64,000 nt of DNA from assembly GCA_000818945.1 (NCBI GenBank), contig KN805468.1, forward strand, positions 1-64,000, given 5' to 3'. The notes beneath the pieces are model-generated. The model made no database searches. It saw nothing but the letters and a program-made list of their open reading frames with translations, and had not been told where the DNA came from. This stretch comes from Schizochytrium sp. CCTCC M209059. Its lineage: Eukaryota > Sar > Bigyra > Thraustochytrida > Thraustochytriidae. Numbering within the stretch: position 1 is the stretch's first letter; the number at the start of each line of letters is the position of its first letter. Positions 40,142 through 51,830 of the stretch are shown one piece after another. Position numbers and translations under genes: made by a program.

Positions 40142-42232
40142 TCACTGATTCCTTCGCGAAGAGTGATGTTGGTGAGAAAAGTGCCCAGAGCCAGGGACCT
40201 GAGTGTGGTGCGCCGAAGGCGATTGAAGTCCTTTGGGCGAGCTCGAAGACGTTGGACCTGCTGGCGCCGAGGACGAAGTGTACGCGGGAATCTTGGAATC
40301 ATCGGCCTCGTCACGGTTAATCTCAGAGTTGCCATCCCCGTCTTCGTCGTGGGTAGCTGGGGCCTGTTGATGGAAGACGAGGTCATGAGGCTGGTGCGAA
40401 TGCTGGTGCGCCATCATAAAATTGAAGTGGCCCTCTACCTCTTCCTTCGTGAGCTCCAGCGAGTTTGTCCTGGGCACAGCCGACTCAGGTACATCAGGTT
40501 GACTTGCCTCTCCAAGAGAAGCGAGCGACATGCCACGACCAAAGAACGAGGAAGACGATGACGAGGAGGAGCTCATACCCATCATGCCTGTGTGGTAGTT
40601 GGGCGGCGCACTTCCACGTCGGTCTTTGGCCCTAGCTCCTTGCGCACGGTGTTTGCGAATGGAAGCTGGCGACTCGGAGGCAGGGCGTGGCGACTTTGCA
40701 TTCGAAGGGCTCAGGGCAGATGCGGGCCTCTTTCTGGACAGCGCACGTTTCTTGTTGACATGGCCATAGGGAGAAGAGGACGAGGAGGAAGAAGAAGAGG
40801 ACGATGGCGACGAGGCTGCCATCGTAGACCTTGCTGTGGCTCCCATGGAAAGCGGCGGAGGACGTGTCGCACGCGCACGCGCACCTGTACCTGCACCCAC
40901 AGCTGTGCTCACGGCAGCAGAGACCGCCGAAGAGGATGAGGAGGATGAAGAGGACATGGCAGATCCCATGGACGAAGCCCCGGACGAGCCGAAGCGCACC
41001 TGCGTGCTGAGGGCCGCAGGGACGGGCACGTTTTGTGCCTGCGCGCTGTGGCTGGAAGCATGACTGTCGTGGCCAGGCGTATTGCCATCCGTGTCCTGAT
41101 CGGCCTCGGCTTCGGGGTCGAGATCAGCATCAACGTCAACGTCGACTTCGGCACCGGAACTCTCGGCGGCCTCCATGCGAGCCCAGATTTGGCGCGCGAG
41201 CTTGGTGAAGTTGCTTCTGGAAATGTGGTATCCCTGCAAGCGGAGCGTCGACTCTTTGTGTTTGACGCCGTCAACGTGCTCGACGATTTCCACATCTTGG
41301 ACATTGGACTTGACCAAGAAGCGATAGAGTCTAGTCATGAGAGCAGACCAGATGCAACTTTTGGGCGGCGCATTATCACGACTGGTGCGGTAAGCTTGCA
41401 AGACCATCTTGGTTGCTTCACGGAGCATAAAGACCCGGCGATCGCCATTGCAGGTGCTGCTTCGGGAAAAGGCTTGTGAGAAGGCGGTGGCGTCGAACAA
41501 GAGGCGTTGGTTTCCTCGGATCAGAAAGTTGAGATCATCCTCAAAGAGCACTGCGTGACGGTGCTTGGCCTTGTCCCGAAGAGCCCATTTTTCCAGGTCG
41601 TTGCGCTCCGCGGGGGTGAGCTGGTCCCTATGATAGGATTCGAGGGCGTCGAGGAACCAGTTTGCTTCTTTGGCGGTCATGTCTTCTGTGCCGCTTTCTT
41701 GGTGTAGGGACACGAGGCCTTCCGTCTGCTGCTGCTGCTGCTGCTGCTGCTGCCGGTGGTCTTCAAAGGAAGAAGATCCACTCGATACAGCAGTGGCCCC
41801 TGTTTCTCGTCCTGATAGCGGCGGCGGTGGTGGTGGTGGCGGCGGTGGCGACGAGGGCGCGCGTGGGTTCATGTGATGAGATGGCAGTGGTGCTGATGTG
41901 GTTGCATCAAGATCGCTGGTCAGCAAGTCTGCGTGGTCATGGTGATGTTGGGGGAGATGATGGTGTTGGTGGTGATGGTGTGGGTGATGAATGGGCCGGT
42001 GCCGACCCTGCTGAAAGTGGCTATGACCTGGAATCTCGGAGACCTGCTGATTTGCTTGGCGTATGTGCGCTTCTTCGGATTCTGATCGTTCGCCGCTGGA
42101 GGCGGCGGCGGGCGTACGAGTACGCCCACCGCCGCGCTCGCTGCGGTCAAACCCGTCTTTGATGGTGTTTGCTGCGGTGGCCCCCCACGCTGCAAAGTCT
42201 TCTCGGATGGGACGCGGTGCGGTCAACAGCAT
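40142..42232 (-). CDS. Unrecognised low-complexity protein with one ordered core
   Basis: A 696-residue protein starting at an ATG (42230-42232). Most of it is low complexity: His-rich (about 75-110), poly-Pro, poly-Gln (CAG tract), Asp/Glu-rich and several serine runs of eight or more. One block of about 170 residues (about 183-355) has ordinary composition and predicted helices: EANWFLDALESYHRDQLTP, LEKWALRDKAKHRHAVLFE, IWSALMTRLYRFLVKSNV, HISRSNFTKLARQIWARME. The last piece loosely recalls a DNA-binding helix pair but I cannot assign a family. No signal peptide or membrane helix. The composition suggests a nuclear regulatory or RNA-granule protein, but that is only a guess. The ordered core argues that the gene is real. 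Confidence 0.6.
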   Translation of the reverse strand: MLLTAPRPIREDFAAWGATAANTIKDGFDRSERGGGRTRTPAAASSGERSESEEAHIRQANQQVSEIPGHSHFQQGRHRPIHHPHHHHQHHHLPQHHHDHADLLTSDLDATTSAPLPSHHMNPRAPSSPPPPPPPPPPLSGRETGATAVSSGSSSFEDHRQQQQQQQQQTEGLVSLHQESGTEDMTAKEANWFLDALESYHRDQLTPAERNDLEKWALRDKAKHRHAVLFEDDLNFLIRGNQRLLFDATAFSQAFSRSSTCNGDRRVFMLREATKMVLQAYRTSRDNAPPKSCIWSALMTRLYRFLVKSNVQDVEIVEHVDGVKHKESTLRLQGYHISRSNFTKLARQIWARMEAAESSGAEVDVDVDADLDPEAEADQDTDGNTPGHDSHASSHSAQAQNVPVPAALSTQVRFGSSGASSMGSAMSSSSSSSSSAVSAAVSTAVGAGTGARARATRPPPLSMGATARSTMAASSPSSSSSSSSSSSPYGHVNKKRALSRKRPASALSPSNAKSPRPASESPASIRKHRAQGARAKDRRGSAPPNYHTGMMGMSSSSSSSSSFFGRGMSLASLGEASQPDVPESAVPRTNSLELTKEEVEGHFNFMMAHQHSHQPHDLVFHQQAPATHDEDGDGNSEINRDEADDSKIPAYTSSSAPAGPTSSSSPKGLQSPSAHHTQVPGSGHFSHQHHSSRRNQ
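41728..41755. repeat. (CTG)n coding repeat (poly-Gln on minus strand)
   Basis: About nine CTG units inside the low-complexity gene. Together with the tract at 19171 it shows recurrent CAG expansion on coding strands. Confidence 0.9.
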
Positions 42233-43800
42233 CGGCGGGCAAGCTCGCCCAAACGTTCAACGGCAAAGAGCAGATATACCCTCGACGGATTGGGCCGTCC
42301 AGATGCTTGTAGCTTCGATCGGCTTGTCTTGTTGCTTACTTGCTGTTCTCCTGAAGAGTAGATTGCGGATCTGGGGCCGCAAGCTGTGCTGTTGGCCAGC
42401 TAGCTAGCTAGCTAGCTAGCTAGCTATTTATTTAGCTAGCTAGCTAGTTGGTGAGGACGAAGGTAAGATCCTATTGGAGGTGTGACTCTTGGTTCAGCAC
42501 TGAGCGATGGCAAGAAACGCCGGCCACAAGGCGCACACCACAATGGGCCGCGCCGGCTCTGTCTCTTTTGTCTTTTTTGCCTGGCCAGCCCGCCGGCCGA
42601 CCGACTGACCGAGGTTGAAGGAAGCTTCTCTCCTCCCCTTCCCCCCTTACTGCGCTTGGAGATCCAGGCTACAATCAATCAATTGATCAAGCAAGCGCGC
42701 AAAGCCGTTCTGCCTTGGTTGGATTTTTTAGCTGACGCTTGGAAGACGGACGGAGAAAGAAGAGGGATCGTTACAATGGGTGATCAATGAGTGAATCAAC
42801 ACGCTTACGTTGTGCTTTTATTCCCTGTAACCTGTGCAAGTATGTCAAGAGCGCGCGTCGGTCAGTATTTTCGTTGTTGCTTTGAATGCAGACATTTCTG
42901 TCGCAAGCCCGCAAGAGTGATCCATTTCGTCCTCCTTTTTCTTTTGTTCCAAACAAGGATCCAAGCCCCACACCTGATGTTGTTCGTCTCACTAGGAAAG
43001 GGGAGAAGGGATGAAGCGACAGGAAGCCCCATTTGGCCCTGCGTTGCCTTGCATGCATACCCCGCTTTAGCGCCCGTCCATCTTCATGGAGAGACGGTCT
43101 GGCCTGGCTTCGCTGGCGCTGCGCTAGAGGCCACCAGGCACGTACGTCCATGCCGGCGACGGCTCTGCCATATTGTATTCCCTTTTGCTTTCGCAAAATG
43201 GACTCGGGGGCGAGATGCAATATGATTGACGCGCGACCGGAGGAAGAGACGGGCAGGGCAAACGGCACATGGTTTCTTTCTTTCGCCATGCGGGCCACCG
43301 AGATGGCGTCGCGAGACTGCCCGCTAACCCCGCTACCTACGCCCGTACGCACGCCTGTAGAGCCGAGTCGAGCATAGAAGGCACGCAAGGATGGATGGAT
43401 GTAAAGGGAGGGAGGGACAAGTAGACTTACCTTGTTGTGCCAATGGACGCGCGCGTCTTCGTTCGTTGCGGAACTGTCGGAACAGAGGGGATGCACGTTC
43501 GCGGTGTTCGGAAAACCCTGTCCTGTCCACCGGGTCCGCTCGATGCGCGAGAAGGAAGCGGAACCGAGCAGGACGCTCGTCCGCTCGCTCGCACGCACGT
43601 GCAGGCCGTGTCCCGAAGCAAGGACTTTGGGTCTTCTCGTCCGGGCCAAACGCGGCGCGCCTCGGGCCTCCTGCTCGTGGGCGCTGGCGCTTGCTGGCGT
43701 CAACCTCTAATCTCGGGGCCGGCCACGGGAGGACGCGACGTATCGATCGATCAGATCAGTCAATCAACGCGCCGATGGACGAGAATCCACTTCTGGCGAT
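42233..43800. other. Gene desert, part 1
   Basis: Starts with the promoter of the low-complexity gene, then the GCTA palindrome. The remaining frames, including a long minus-strand one at 42771-43703, are Arg/Ser-rich without motifs. I see no gene. Confidence 0.45.
42396..42449. repeat. (GCTA)n palindromic microsatellite
   Basis: Two runs of the self-complementary unit AGCT/GCTA (about six and three to four units) flank TATTTATTT. Each run is its own reverse complement, so the block can fold into a hairpin or cruciform. Confidence 0.9.
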
Positions 43801-45700
43801 GCTGCTTTTTTCTTTGGGAGCAAGATTGGCGCTGGAAGACCGAGGCGCGAAAATGGACTCCTGTCTGGCCGGCTTCTCGCCGCGCAGGGTCCCGCGGGAG
43901 CTTCTCGCTCGTTCGCTGGCTGGTGCAGGCAGACAGGCGGGCGGGCAGAGGCAGACAGGCACAGCGACCTCGCTGCGCACGCCGCCGCCAAACGTGAAAG
44001 CGCGCTTGTTTGTTTGTTTGTTTGCTTGATCGCCCGCTCGCTCGCTCACCAAGGAGGCGAGGACGTGGCGTACCTGCCTTTTCTTTTCTTTTCTTTCTCT
44101 CTCTGTTTTCTCTCTCTCTATCTCTCTTTTCAAGCTTGCTTGCTTGCTCGCTCGCTTTGCTTCGCTTTGCTACGCTACGCAACACCAGCCCTGACGTCCA
44201 GGCCGCTCGGGACTTGCGGCGTGCGTGCGTGCGTGCGTGCGTACGAGAAGTGCCGCCGAGCGCTTGCTGTTCTTCTTGTACGCTGCTGCTGCTGCTGCTG
44301 CTGCTGATCCCTCTTTCTTTTCTTTTTTCCCCCTTTCCGATTCCGATTGATCGTTTGACTCACTGTGAGCCGGCAGGTCTTTCAAGCTCCTTTATTGGCC
44401 TCTCTCTCTCTCTCTCTCGCGGGCGCGCTCCTGCTTGGCTTGGCTTGGCCTGACAGCACAAGCGCAGCGCTGCGCGAGTCGCGGCCTATCTGGCTCTGGA
44501 TCTGTGCGAGCTGACTTGAGGCGAGCTCCTCTTCTATCCTCTCGTGTCCGAACACGACACGACAGACACAGAGTGCGCCGCGACGACTTTCCGACTTTCC
44601 GACCGCCTGCCGCGCCTCTTTCGAGCGAACGCTTGCGCGCGTGCACGCCGGGCCTCCCTGCTGCTCTCTATCTCTCTCGACCGCTCGTGCGCCTTGCGGT
44701 CCGAGGGGTTGGGACGCGAGGCTCTCGGCAAACGACGCGGGCAAAGGAAAAAGAAAGGGAAAAGAAAGGAGAAGGAGACGTGCGACGACACGCACGATGC
44801 CACGCGCTGTGCGTGCACTTGCTCGCTTTTCGCTCTCGCGTTCGAGCGCGACGCGGGCAAGCTCGCGCTGGTGCTGGTGCTGGACTGCTAGCAGCTAGCG
44901 AGGTAGCAGGGCTAGCTTGGGCCGTCCGGCCGGCCGTCTGGCTGGCTGGCTGGCTTGACTTGGGCTGGGCTGCCGGGACGTGCTCGCATGCACGACCCTG
45001 GTCGCCCTCAGCTGCCGCGCCCTCCCTTGGGTCGCGGCCTGTGCGCTCGCGGCTGTGCCAGTCCTCGCGGGTGGCGGACGCCGAGCGCGCGCGGGTAGTT
45101 TCTGGTCTGTCCCGGGCTCAACGCCTGCGCGTCGTGCTTGTTTCCTGCCCCAAACGCAGTACAAAAGTAATACGATCGATGCCTTCGAGCGCTGTCGATG
45201 CCAGTCCGGGAATGACTGACTTGCGGCTTTTGCGCCGCTCCCTCGCTGCGATAGAGGAGGTCCGTCGAGGTACAGCTCAACTCGGCTGTTCGTGCCTAGT
45301 ATGCGGGCGCACTTCGAGACGAGACGAGACTAGACTCGACTAGACTAAACTAGACTCGACTTGTCCTGGCGTCGACTCCGTGCAGGCACGTGGCCCGTCG
45401 CGGGGTCAAGTCTTGTCTTGTTTTGGCCTCGACTTCGACTCGTTGGCTTTACCCCCCGAACGCTGACCTTATGGTGTGGTTTGTCTTGGTTTGTCTTGGC
45501 TGGTCTGGCGTCTCGGCAGCGCGTGTATGCGTGCGGTGGCCGTGGCCTGGATCTCGCGTGATCCGTCTATCGCCCGAGCCCTCCCTTGGGCTCGAGCTCG
45601 CCGCCTAGCTGCTGCCCAGTCCTGCGCGTCGCGGGGTCTCTCCCTGCGCCTGCTCTTCGTGCCTGGCCTCGCCTACCTTTTAGACGGTGATTCTGCCTTT
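43801..45700. other. Gene desert, part 2
   Basis: Microsatellites: TTTG at 44008-44030, CTTTT/CT-rich at 44080-44130, GTGC at 44220-44243, CTG at 44281-44306, CT at 44399-44420, GACTA-like pentamers at 45315-45362. No coding or RNA gene recognised. Confidence 0.45.
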
Positions 45701-47600
45701 GCTGTTGCTGCTACTGCTTCTGCTGCTTCTGCTGCTGTTGCTGCCCTCGACGCTACCGACGCGACTCACTCCTGCGCGCGCAGGAACGAACGAACCAACG
45801 AACGAACGAACGAATGAACGGCGGACGGGCGCGGGACCGAGGAGCGGGAAGCAAAAGCGCAGCGAGCCCAACCCGGCCCGCGGACGCTTGGCCGCCCTCG
45901 CGTGCTCGCTCGCGGGTGCGACTCGCAGGCGAGTCGAGTCGCACGTGCGCGCTTCCGCTACTCGCGCCTCGCTTCCAGGCCTCGCTTTCGTTCGGCCTGC
46001 GCTGGGCTGAGCTGAGCTGGGCTGGGCCGAGCGGAGCTGCAAGGCGCGCTCGCTGTCGCCGTCGCTGGTGGCGTCGCCGGCGCTGGAGCGGTGGTCGCTA
46101 GCGAGCGAGCGAGCGAGATCGCTTGCTTGCGCTCGCGAGGTTGACTCCGTTCTTGGCGGGGTGCGTGGGCTCGGTGGGCTCGAGGTTGGCTCGGATCTCG
46201 CGCCGCGAGAAACCCGAGCCGCCCGCCGACCTCGCGCCGCGTGGAGGGCTTCGGTGCGCGAGCGAGCGCGCGAGCGCGCGGCCGGCCTGGCTGGCTGGCT
46301 GGCTGGAGCGAGGTTTCTGGCGCGAGGCCGGGCCTGGCTCGTGGCTTGGCGCGGCGCTGCGGCGCGATGCAGGATCGACGCAGCAGTTTGAATCGAAGCC
46401 GCGCAAAGCAAAGCGAGCCCAGCACGAGTCTGCCGCCGCGTCGCGCGGGGGAGAGGGGGTGGCGGTAGAAGGCGAGGGGAGGGCGGCGCGGCTGCGCTGC
46501 CCGCGCGCGCAATGCGAAGCGGTGCGAAGCGGAGCGAAGCGAAGCGAGCCTGCGTGTCTGAGCGAGCCTGCCTGCTGGCGGCCCCGCCCTCGATTGGTGA
46601 CTGTCGCCTCGCGCACGCGAACATCGCAAGACTTGCGGCCTCCATTTCCCTCTTTCTTCCTCCTTGTCTCGTGCGCATTCCCGACTTCCGCGCGCCTTAC
46701 TTTCCACTTGCCGCACGACCCTTTTCCCCTTCTCTTGGCCCTTTCTGTTCAAATTCAAATTCAAATTCAAATTCAAATTCGAATTCAAATTTTAAAGTTC
46801 AAACAGAAGAAGAAAGAATTTTTCTTTAATTTTTTTTTGCATGTGCCAGACCTCCTCCACGCAGCTGCCTGCGGTGCGCTCGCCGCTCGATTCACTCGGC
46901 CTCGGGTCGCACAGCCCGCGCGCGACCACGGCCAACCAACCAAACAGCCTGCGTCCCGTCCCGCCCCGCCTCGCCTCACCTCGCCTCGCCTCGCCTCGCC
47001 AGCCACGCACGCACGCACGCACGCGCTGGCCGGGCCGCACGGACTTGCTCACCTCTTCCTGCCTTTCTTTCTTTTCATTCTTTTCATTCTTTTCTTTCTG
47101 CCTGCGTGTGCGTCTTCCTCATTCCCCTTTTTCCTTCGCTCCCTCCCCCGCTCCCCCACACTACTCCCACACCACTGCCTTCCACAGCTGCCTTCCGCCG
47201 CGTCTTTCACCCCTTCCCCCCGCAGCCGCCGGCCGGTCCGGAGCGGCGCGCACGGGCCGACTCGCTTCGCATCTTTCTTTCCCCCCTTTCCCTTCTTTTT
47301 CGAGCGAGCGATCGCGCTCGGCGACGGGAGGCGCCGCGGCGCGCCGTGATCGCGCCGAGCTCCTCTCTGTCGGCCTCTCGTACGCCTCGGCAGCGCGCGC
47401 GGGAGAGCGGGTGGGGGAGAGGGAGAAGCTCGTTTATTTTCCCTCCCATTCTCCATCCCTCCTTCCTTCCTTCCTTCCTTCCTTCCTTCCTCTCCACCAA
47501 TCCCTCTTTCACCCTCTCATTCATTCTTTCATTCTTTCATTCTTTCGATCATTCTTCTTTTCTTCCCACCGGGCCTCTTGGCCTAACTGGCGCGAGCTTC
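45701..47600. other. Gene desert, part 3, pyrimidine-rich on plus strand
   Basis: CTG at 45700-45745, GAAC at 45783-45820, an AAATTC hexamer array at 46746-46796, CCTCG at 46967-47000, GCAC near 47003-47025, CCTT at 47457-47490 and TCATT/CTTT at 47518-47555. From about 46650 to 47600 the plus strand is strongly C/T-rich. No gene seen. Confidence 0.45.
46746..46796. repeat. (AAATTC)n hexamer array
   Basis: About eight AAATTC units with one C-to-G change, the most AT-rich patch in the desert. Confidence 0.9.
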
Positions 47601-49560
47601 ACGCCGCCGGTCGTCGCCGCGCCAAGCCGCCCCGGCAGCCATCTTCAAGCGAGGCCTCTTGAAGACCATCCTCGAGACGAGGCGGGGCCAGTCCGGGCCG
47701 GCGCGGTCTGGGCACGTGCGTCAGCCGGCGGGCCGCTCGGGCGCCAGTTCGGATCGATTGCAACAGTTGATTGATCCTCCGATTCAATTCGCTCGCGCCG
47801 CAGTCCTCTCGGGCTGAGCGCTCGCAGGCGCAGGGCGCGAGAACGCCATGACGGGAACACTCCGACGCTCGGGCGGGCGATGCTCGCTCGCGCGCAGCGT
47901 GCTCGAGCTACAATCGCGCTTATTATGACCAACAAAAGGCAAAAAAGCCAAGGCAAGCCAAAGCAAGCAAATGTCGTCGTCAGCCAAATCCATGCAAGCG
48001 AGATCCCCGCGCGTCTCGTCTCGTCTCGTCTCGTCTTGAGGTCGGTCGGGGCGAGGGCTGTTGCAAAAGCTCACCGCCGATGGCTGGCCGCGGCACGCAG
48101 CAGGCAGTGGCTGGCGGGGGCCATCCAGGCCGCCGTCCGGCCGGCGGGCTCAAGGCTGCGCCCGCGCACACCCTGTCGCGGCACGTGCCACTCTTCGTGC
48201 CGCCGTGTCAAGTTTACGAAAAAGAAAGGAGGAGAAAAAGAAAGTCAGGCCAGCCAGGCCAGGCCAGGCCGGTCAGGACAGATGATTGGCCTTTCGAATC
48301 GCCATGGCAATCGGCCGGGCGAGAGGTACTACAGAGCAGAGGCGAGAAATCGGGCCGATCGACCGCCACAACAATCATGCAGCGCGGCATGTTTTCGCTT
48401 CGGTTTGTTCCGTTTCCTTTCGACATTTCCCGGGGAGGCCCCCCTCACGCTCCCGGCGGCGTCGTCGCGAGCAGCGGGCGGACGCAGGCAGAGCACAGGC
48501 GAAAAGAAAAGCGCAGGCCGAGCAATGCTGAGCGAAGCGAACCGCGGCCCTGTGCCACGAGTCTCTGGCTGCAGCCATCAGTGGCAGCTAGTATCTTATT
48601 TTTCCTTTCTCCTTTCCAAATTGTTCTTCTTTCCCCTGCTCCCTTTTTTTACTTTCCTTTCCTTTCCTTTCCTTTGCTTTGCTTTGCTTTGTTCTTTTTA
48701 CTTTTCTTTTCTTTTCTTTTCTTTTTCAATTTTTAGAAAAACAAAACAAAATCTGTGCCTTTCAATTCGTGCCATGCAGTGCCATAGCGAGCGTATGCGT
48801 GCCGAAAGTAGCACACGTGGCCAGACGCGACTCTGTGTCTGTCAGCATTTACCCTCTCTTCTTCCCCTCCCCCCCTCGAGCCTCGCTGTGATTTTAAACA
48901 CGATCTCGCACCAAGACACTAACGAGCAAGCGAGCAAGCAAATCAAGCTCGAGGCCGCTGCGACGCATTGGTACTGCCTGCGCACACCCGGTCGCCCTAA
49001 CCTAACTGTCATGCCTTCCTTTCTTCTTACTCCTTTTCTTTCTTTGATTTGTTTTCCAACTTGGTCTACAATAAGTGGTCGCGAACTTTGAGGCATAAAA
49101 GTAAAAGATATGTGAAAAGAAGCTCGTCCGCAAGACCAGCGACTGGGCAACCTCACCTGCTTCCGCTTCCGCTTTCGCTTCGCCACCACATTCCTTGTCT
49201 TGCCCTGTCTTACCTTTCCCTGCCATCCTTTGCCGACCAGCCAGCCGGCCACACAAACCTCGCTGACAGGCAGCAGCAGCGGGCAGTCCGGGCAGGTCAG
49301 GCGCGCTTTGGAGAGGAACAAAAAGAGAAACAATCATTCTACAAAAAATCTCGCGCCGCTTCGAAACCAAACAAAAAAAACTGGCCAGCCCGCCCTCCGC
49401 AAAGACGCTGCCAGCCACGCGCCCATTTCCCCTCGCAGCGCGGACATTCATTCACCTTCGCCCCTCCTTCCGTTCTGGCCGCTCCGCCTTAGCAGCATGC
49501 AAGCGCGCCAGCTCCGCGCAGTAGAACAAAACCAAACCAAACCAAACTTTTCTTGACAAT
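47601..49560. other. Gene desert, part 4
   Basis: CTCGT pentamers at 48012-48040, CCAGG-like repeats near 48250-48285, CCTTT/CTTTT pentamers at 48652-48727. Frames are Arg/Ser/Gln-rich. No gene or structured RNA recognised. Confidence 0.45.
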
Positions 49561-50944
49561 GAAGCAAAAAAGGCTGCGCGGTCGTCGACAGGCTCCCTCC
49601 CCCCATCACTGCGGGCCCACAGTTTCCCAAAGAGGGGCGCGTGCCGTCCCGCGGTCGCCAGTGAGGCCCAGAGGGCGCCGCCCCGAGCTTCGCGCTACGG
49701 CGGCGCTGCGCCACGGGCGCACTCGAGTGCTTCGGGACCCACCGCACGCGTCTCGACTGCGTCCGCGCGCCGCGGGGCTGCCGCTGCTTCCTGGCCGCGC
49801 GCAGTGGGCGCCGCAGTAGTTCGCGCCTCTTTCTTTCATTCTTTCTTTCTTTCTTTCTTTCATTCATTCATTCATTCATTCATTCATTCATTCATTCGCT
49901 GTCAAGCTTGCTCGAAATTCTCTCGAGGTCGAGATCCGAACGAAGCCCATGAGCTGGTAATGTAAGTCTAAAAGCACTGGCGAGGCGGTCCGGACGGCCT
50001 TCCGCCAAGGCCTGGACTGGCAGCGCGCGCGTCGCCGGAGAATTCGCGAGGCCCGGCTCGAGAGAGAGAGAGGGATCCGTCTGTCTCGCAAGGTCTTTCG
50101 TCCCGATTCCTTGTGCGTTTTATTGCTCATGCATGTATGCATGCACCCATGCATGTACGTATGTATCCATGCCCCACGACCGACGGTGACTACTACGTGC
50201 ATGCATGGAGCGCTTCTATCTTTCGATTCTTTCTTTCGATGTTTCGCTTGAATTTACTCCCTTCATCTTTTCTTGCCTTGCAGTGCAGTCTGTGCTCTTC
50301 GCGCGCATTCGTGGATCGACGATGTTCAGAGCTCAAGCAAGCTTGGATCCCTTGCGTGCATCATTCGGCCTCGAGAATCGACGACGCTCCAGGCCGGCCG
50401 GTGACCGCGACGGAGCCCCGGCGGCCTGGCCTGCACTGTAGTGCATCCTCCGCATGTTTCCTCGCCTGGCGAGCTGCCCCGCGAATCCAGAAAGCTTGCT
50501 TCGCGTGAAACAAAGTGCTCGTCTGCGTGCGCGAAGCGAGACCCTTGAAGCGCGCATGCACGCATGTGTGCGTGGCCTGGTCTGCACAGTGCCGCCAGCG
50601 AGCTGTTCCATCATGCCAAAGGTTGGACAAGGCGGCCGGCCGCCGCTCCAGGCTCGCCTTGCTTCCCTTCCCTCCTCGCGGCAGGCCTCGCGGACGAGGT
50701 GAGCGAGCGAGCGAGCCGCGCCGCTGTCTCGCGTCATTCCGTCGCCTCCGCTCGTCGCCCCGGTCGATCTCGCGACGTTCTTCTGCGCGCAGGATCCGGC
50801 CAAGGCGAAGCAAGACAATTTGATCATCCAAAGCACTGCAACCGGCATCGTAGCCGGCAACGCAAAGCGAGACGAAAGAAGCAAAGCTAGGCTAGCTAGC
50901 TACGCTAGCTACTTTTCAACGACGCCACCATGACGATGACGACG

Positions 50945-50975
<31 letters not shown>

Positions 50976-51830
50976 CGACAACAATACCGCCGGACACAAG
51001 CATGCAAGGAAATCTCGGGCGCGCTTCCACCAGCCTGCGCGGCCTGCCTCGGCTCCGCTGTCGTCTGCACGCGATGCGTGCCGGCGCGCTGTCGCCATGA
51101 GCCAGCACAGCCGCAAGCGAGGCGGTAAAATCTGGGCGCGTGGACATCCCCAAGCAAGTATGTAAGAAAGTATAACCTCAGCATGGACGCAGGCTAAGCG
51201 CGGCGCGGCCCGTTCGCTTCGCTTCGCTTCGCTTCGCTTCGCATCGCATCGCTTCGCATCGCATCGCCTCGCATCGGTCGAGTCACATCGAGTCACGTTG
51301 TGTCGCATCGCATGGCATCGCATGGCATCGGCTCGCTTGCGATGAGTGAGCGAGCGAGGCTCGGCTTTTCGTGATACTGCGCACGGCAACGGCGGCGTGC
51401 CAGGCGTCGCTGGAAACGCCCCGTTTCGAGAGCCGCGGGCGTCGGCTGGTTCCGCTCCTTCGCCCGCGGACCACGCGCGATAACGGCCGGGCTCGTGCGA
51501 TGGGAGACAGTCATGGCGACCCTGCGATCGTGTCAAGAACGATGGCACGATGCCGTTGATTCGATGAAAAACAGGTGCGCAAGAGCGCGCGCGCGAGCTC
51601 TCTGCTGACGGAGTTGGCTGATGCAATGCTTTCATTTTGATCGCATTCGCTGTACGTACGCACGTACGTACGTACGTAGGGCTAGGCCTACCTAGTACCA
51701 CGCAGGCGTAAGTTTGTTGACGTTGACCCAGAGATGGAAGGAAAATTGAGCGATGGATCGACGCTCTGTCTCGCGATCTTCTCTCGAGAAGAAAAAGTGA
51801 GTCCACCGATTATCGATTCGATTCGAAGCG
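49561..51830. other. Gene desert, part 5
   Basis: CTTT then CATT runs at 49838-49897, GCATGCATGTA-rich DNA near 50125-50210, GAC/GAT triplets at 50930-50985, CGCTT/CGCAT pentamers at 51213-51275 and an ACGT/GTAC run at 51650-51680. No gene seen. Confidence 0.45.
49838..49897. repeat. (TTTC)n/(ATTC)n microsatellite
   Basis: TTTC units change into about nine ATTC units, a compound microsatellite. Confidence 0.95.

Noticed and set aside
42771..43703. Minus-strand open frame of 310 codons
   Set aside because: Arg/Ser/Leu-rich throughout, no motif, and overlapped by equally long frames on the other strand; typical of GC-rich non-coding DNA.
45680..46788. Minus-strand frames of 276-332 codons
   Set aside because: Composition is Arg/Ala/Ser/Pro from simple repeats, with no conserved pattern or membrane segment.
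46123..49091. Plus-strand frames of 270-410 codons
   Set aside because: They read through microsatellites (CCTT, AAATTC, CTTTT) and give repetitive Ser/Pro/Phe runs.
50916..51806. Minus-strand frame of 296 codons
   Set aside because: Ends in translated GAC/GAT triplet repeats and contains CGCTT pentamer translation; no domain.
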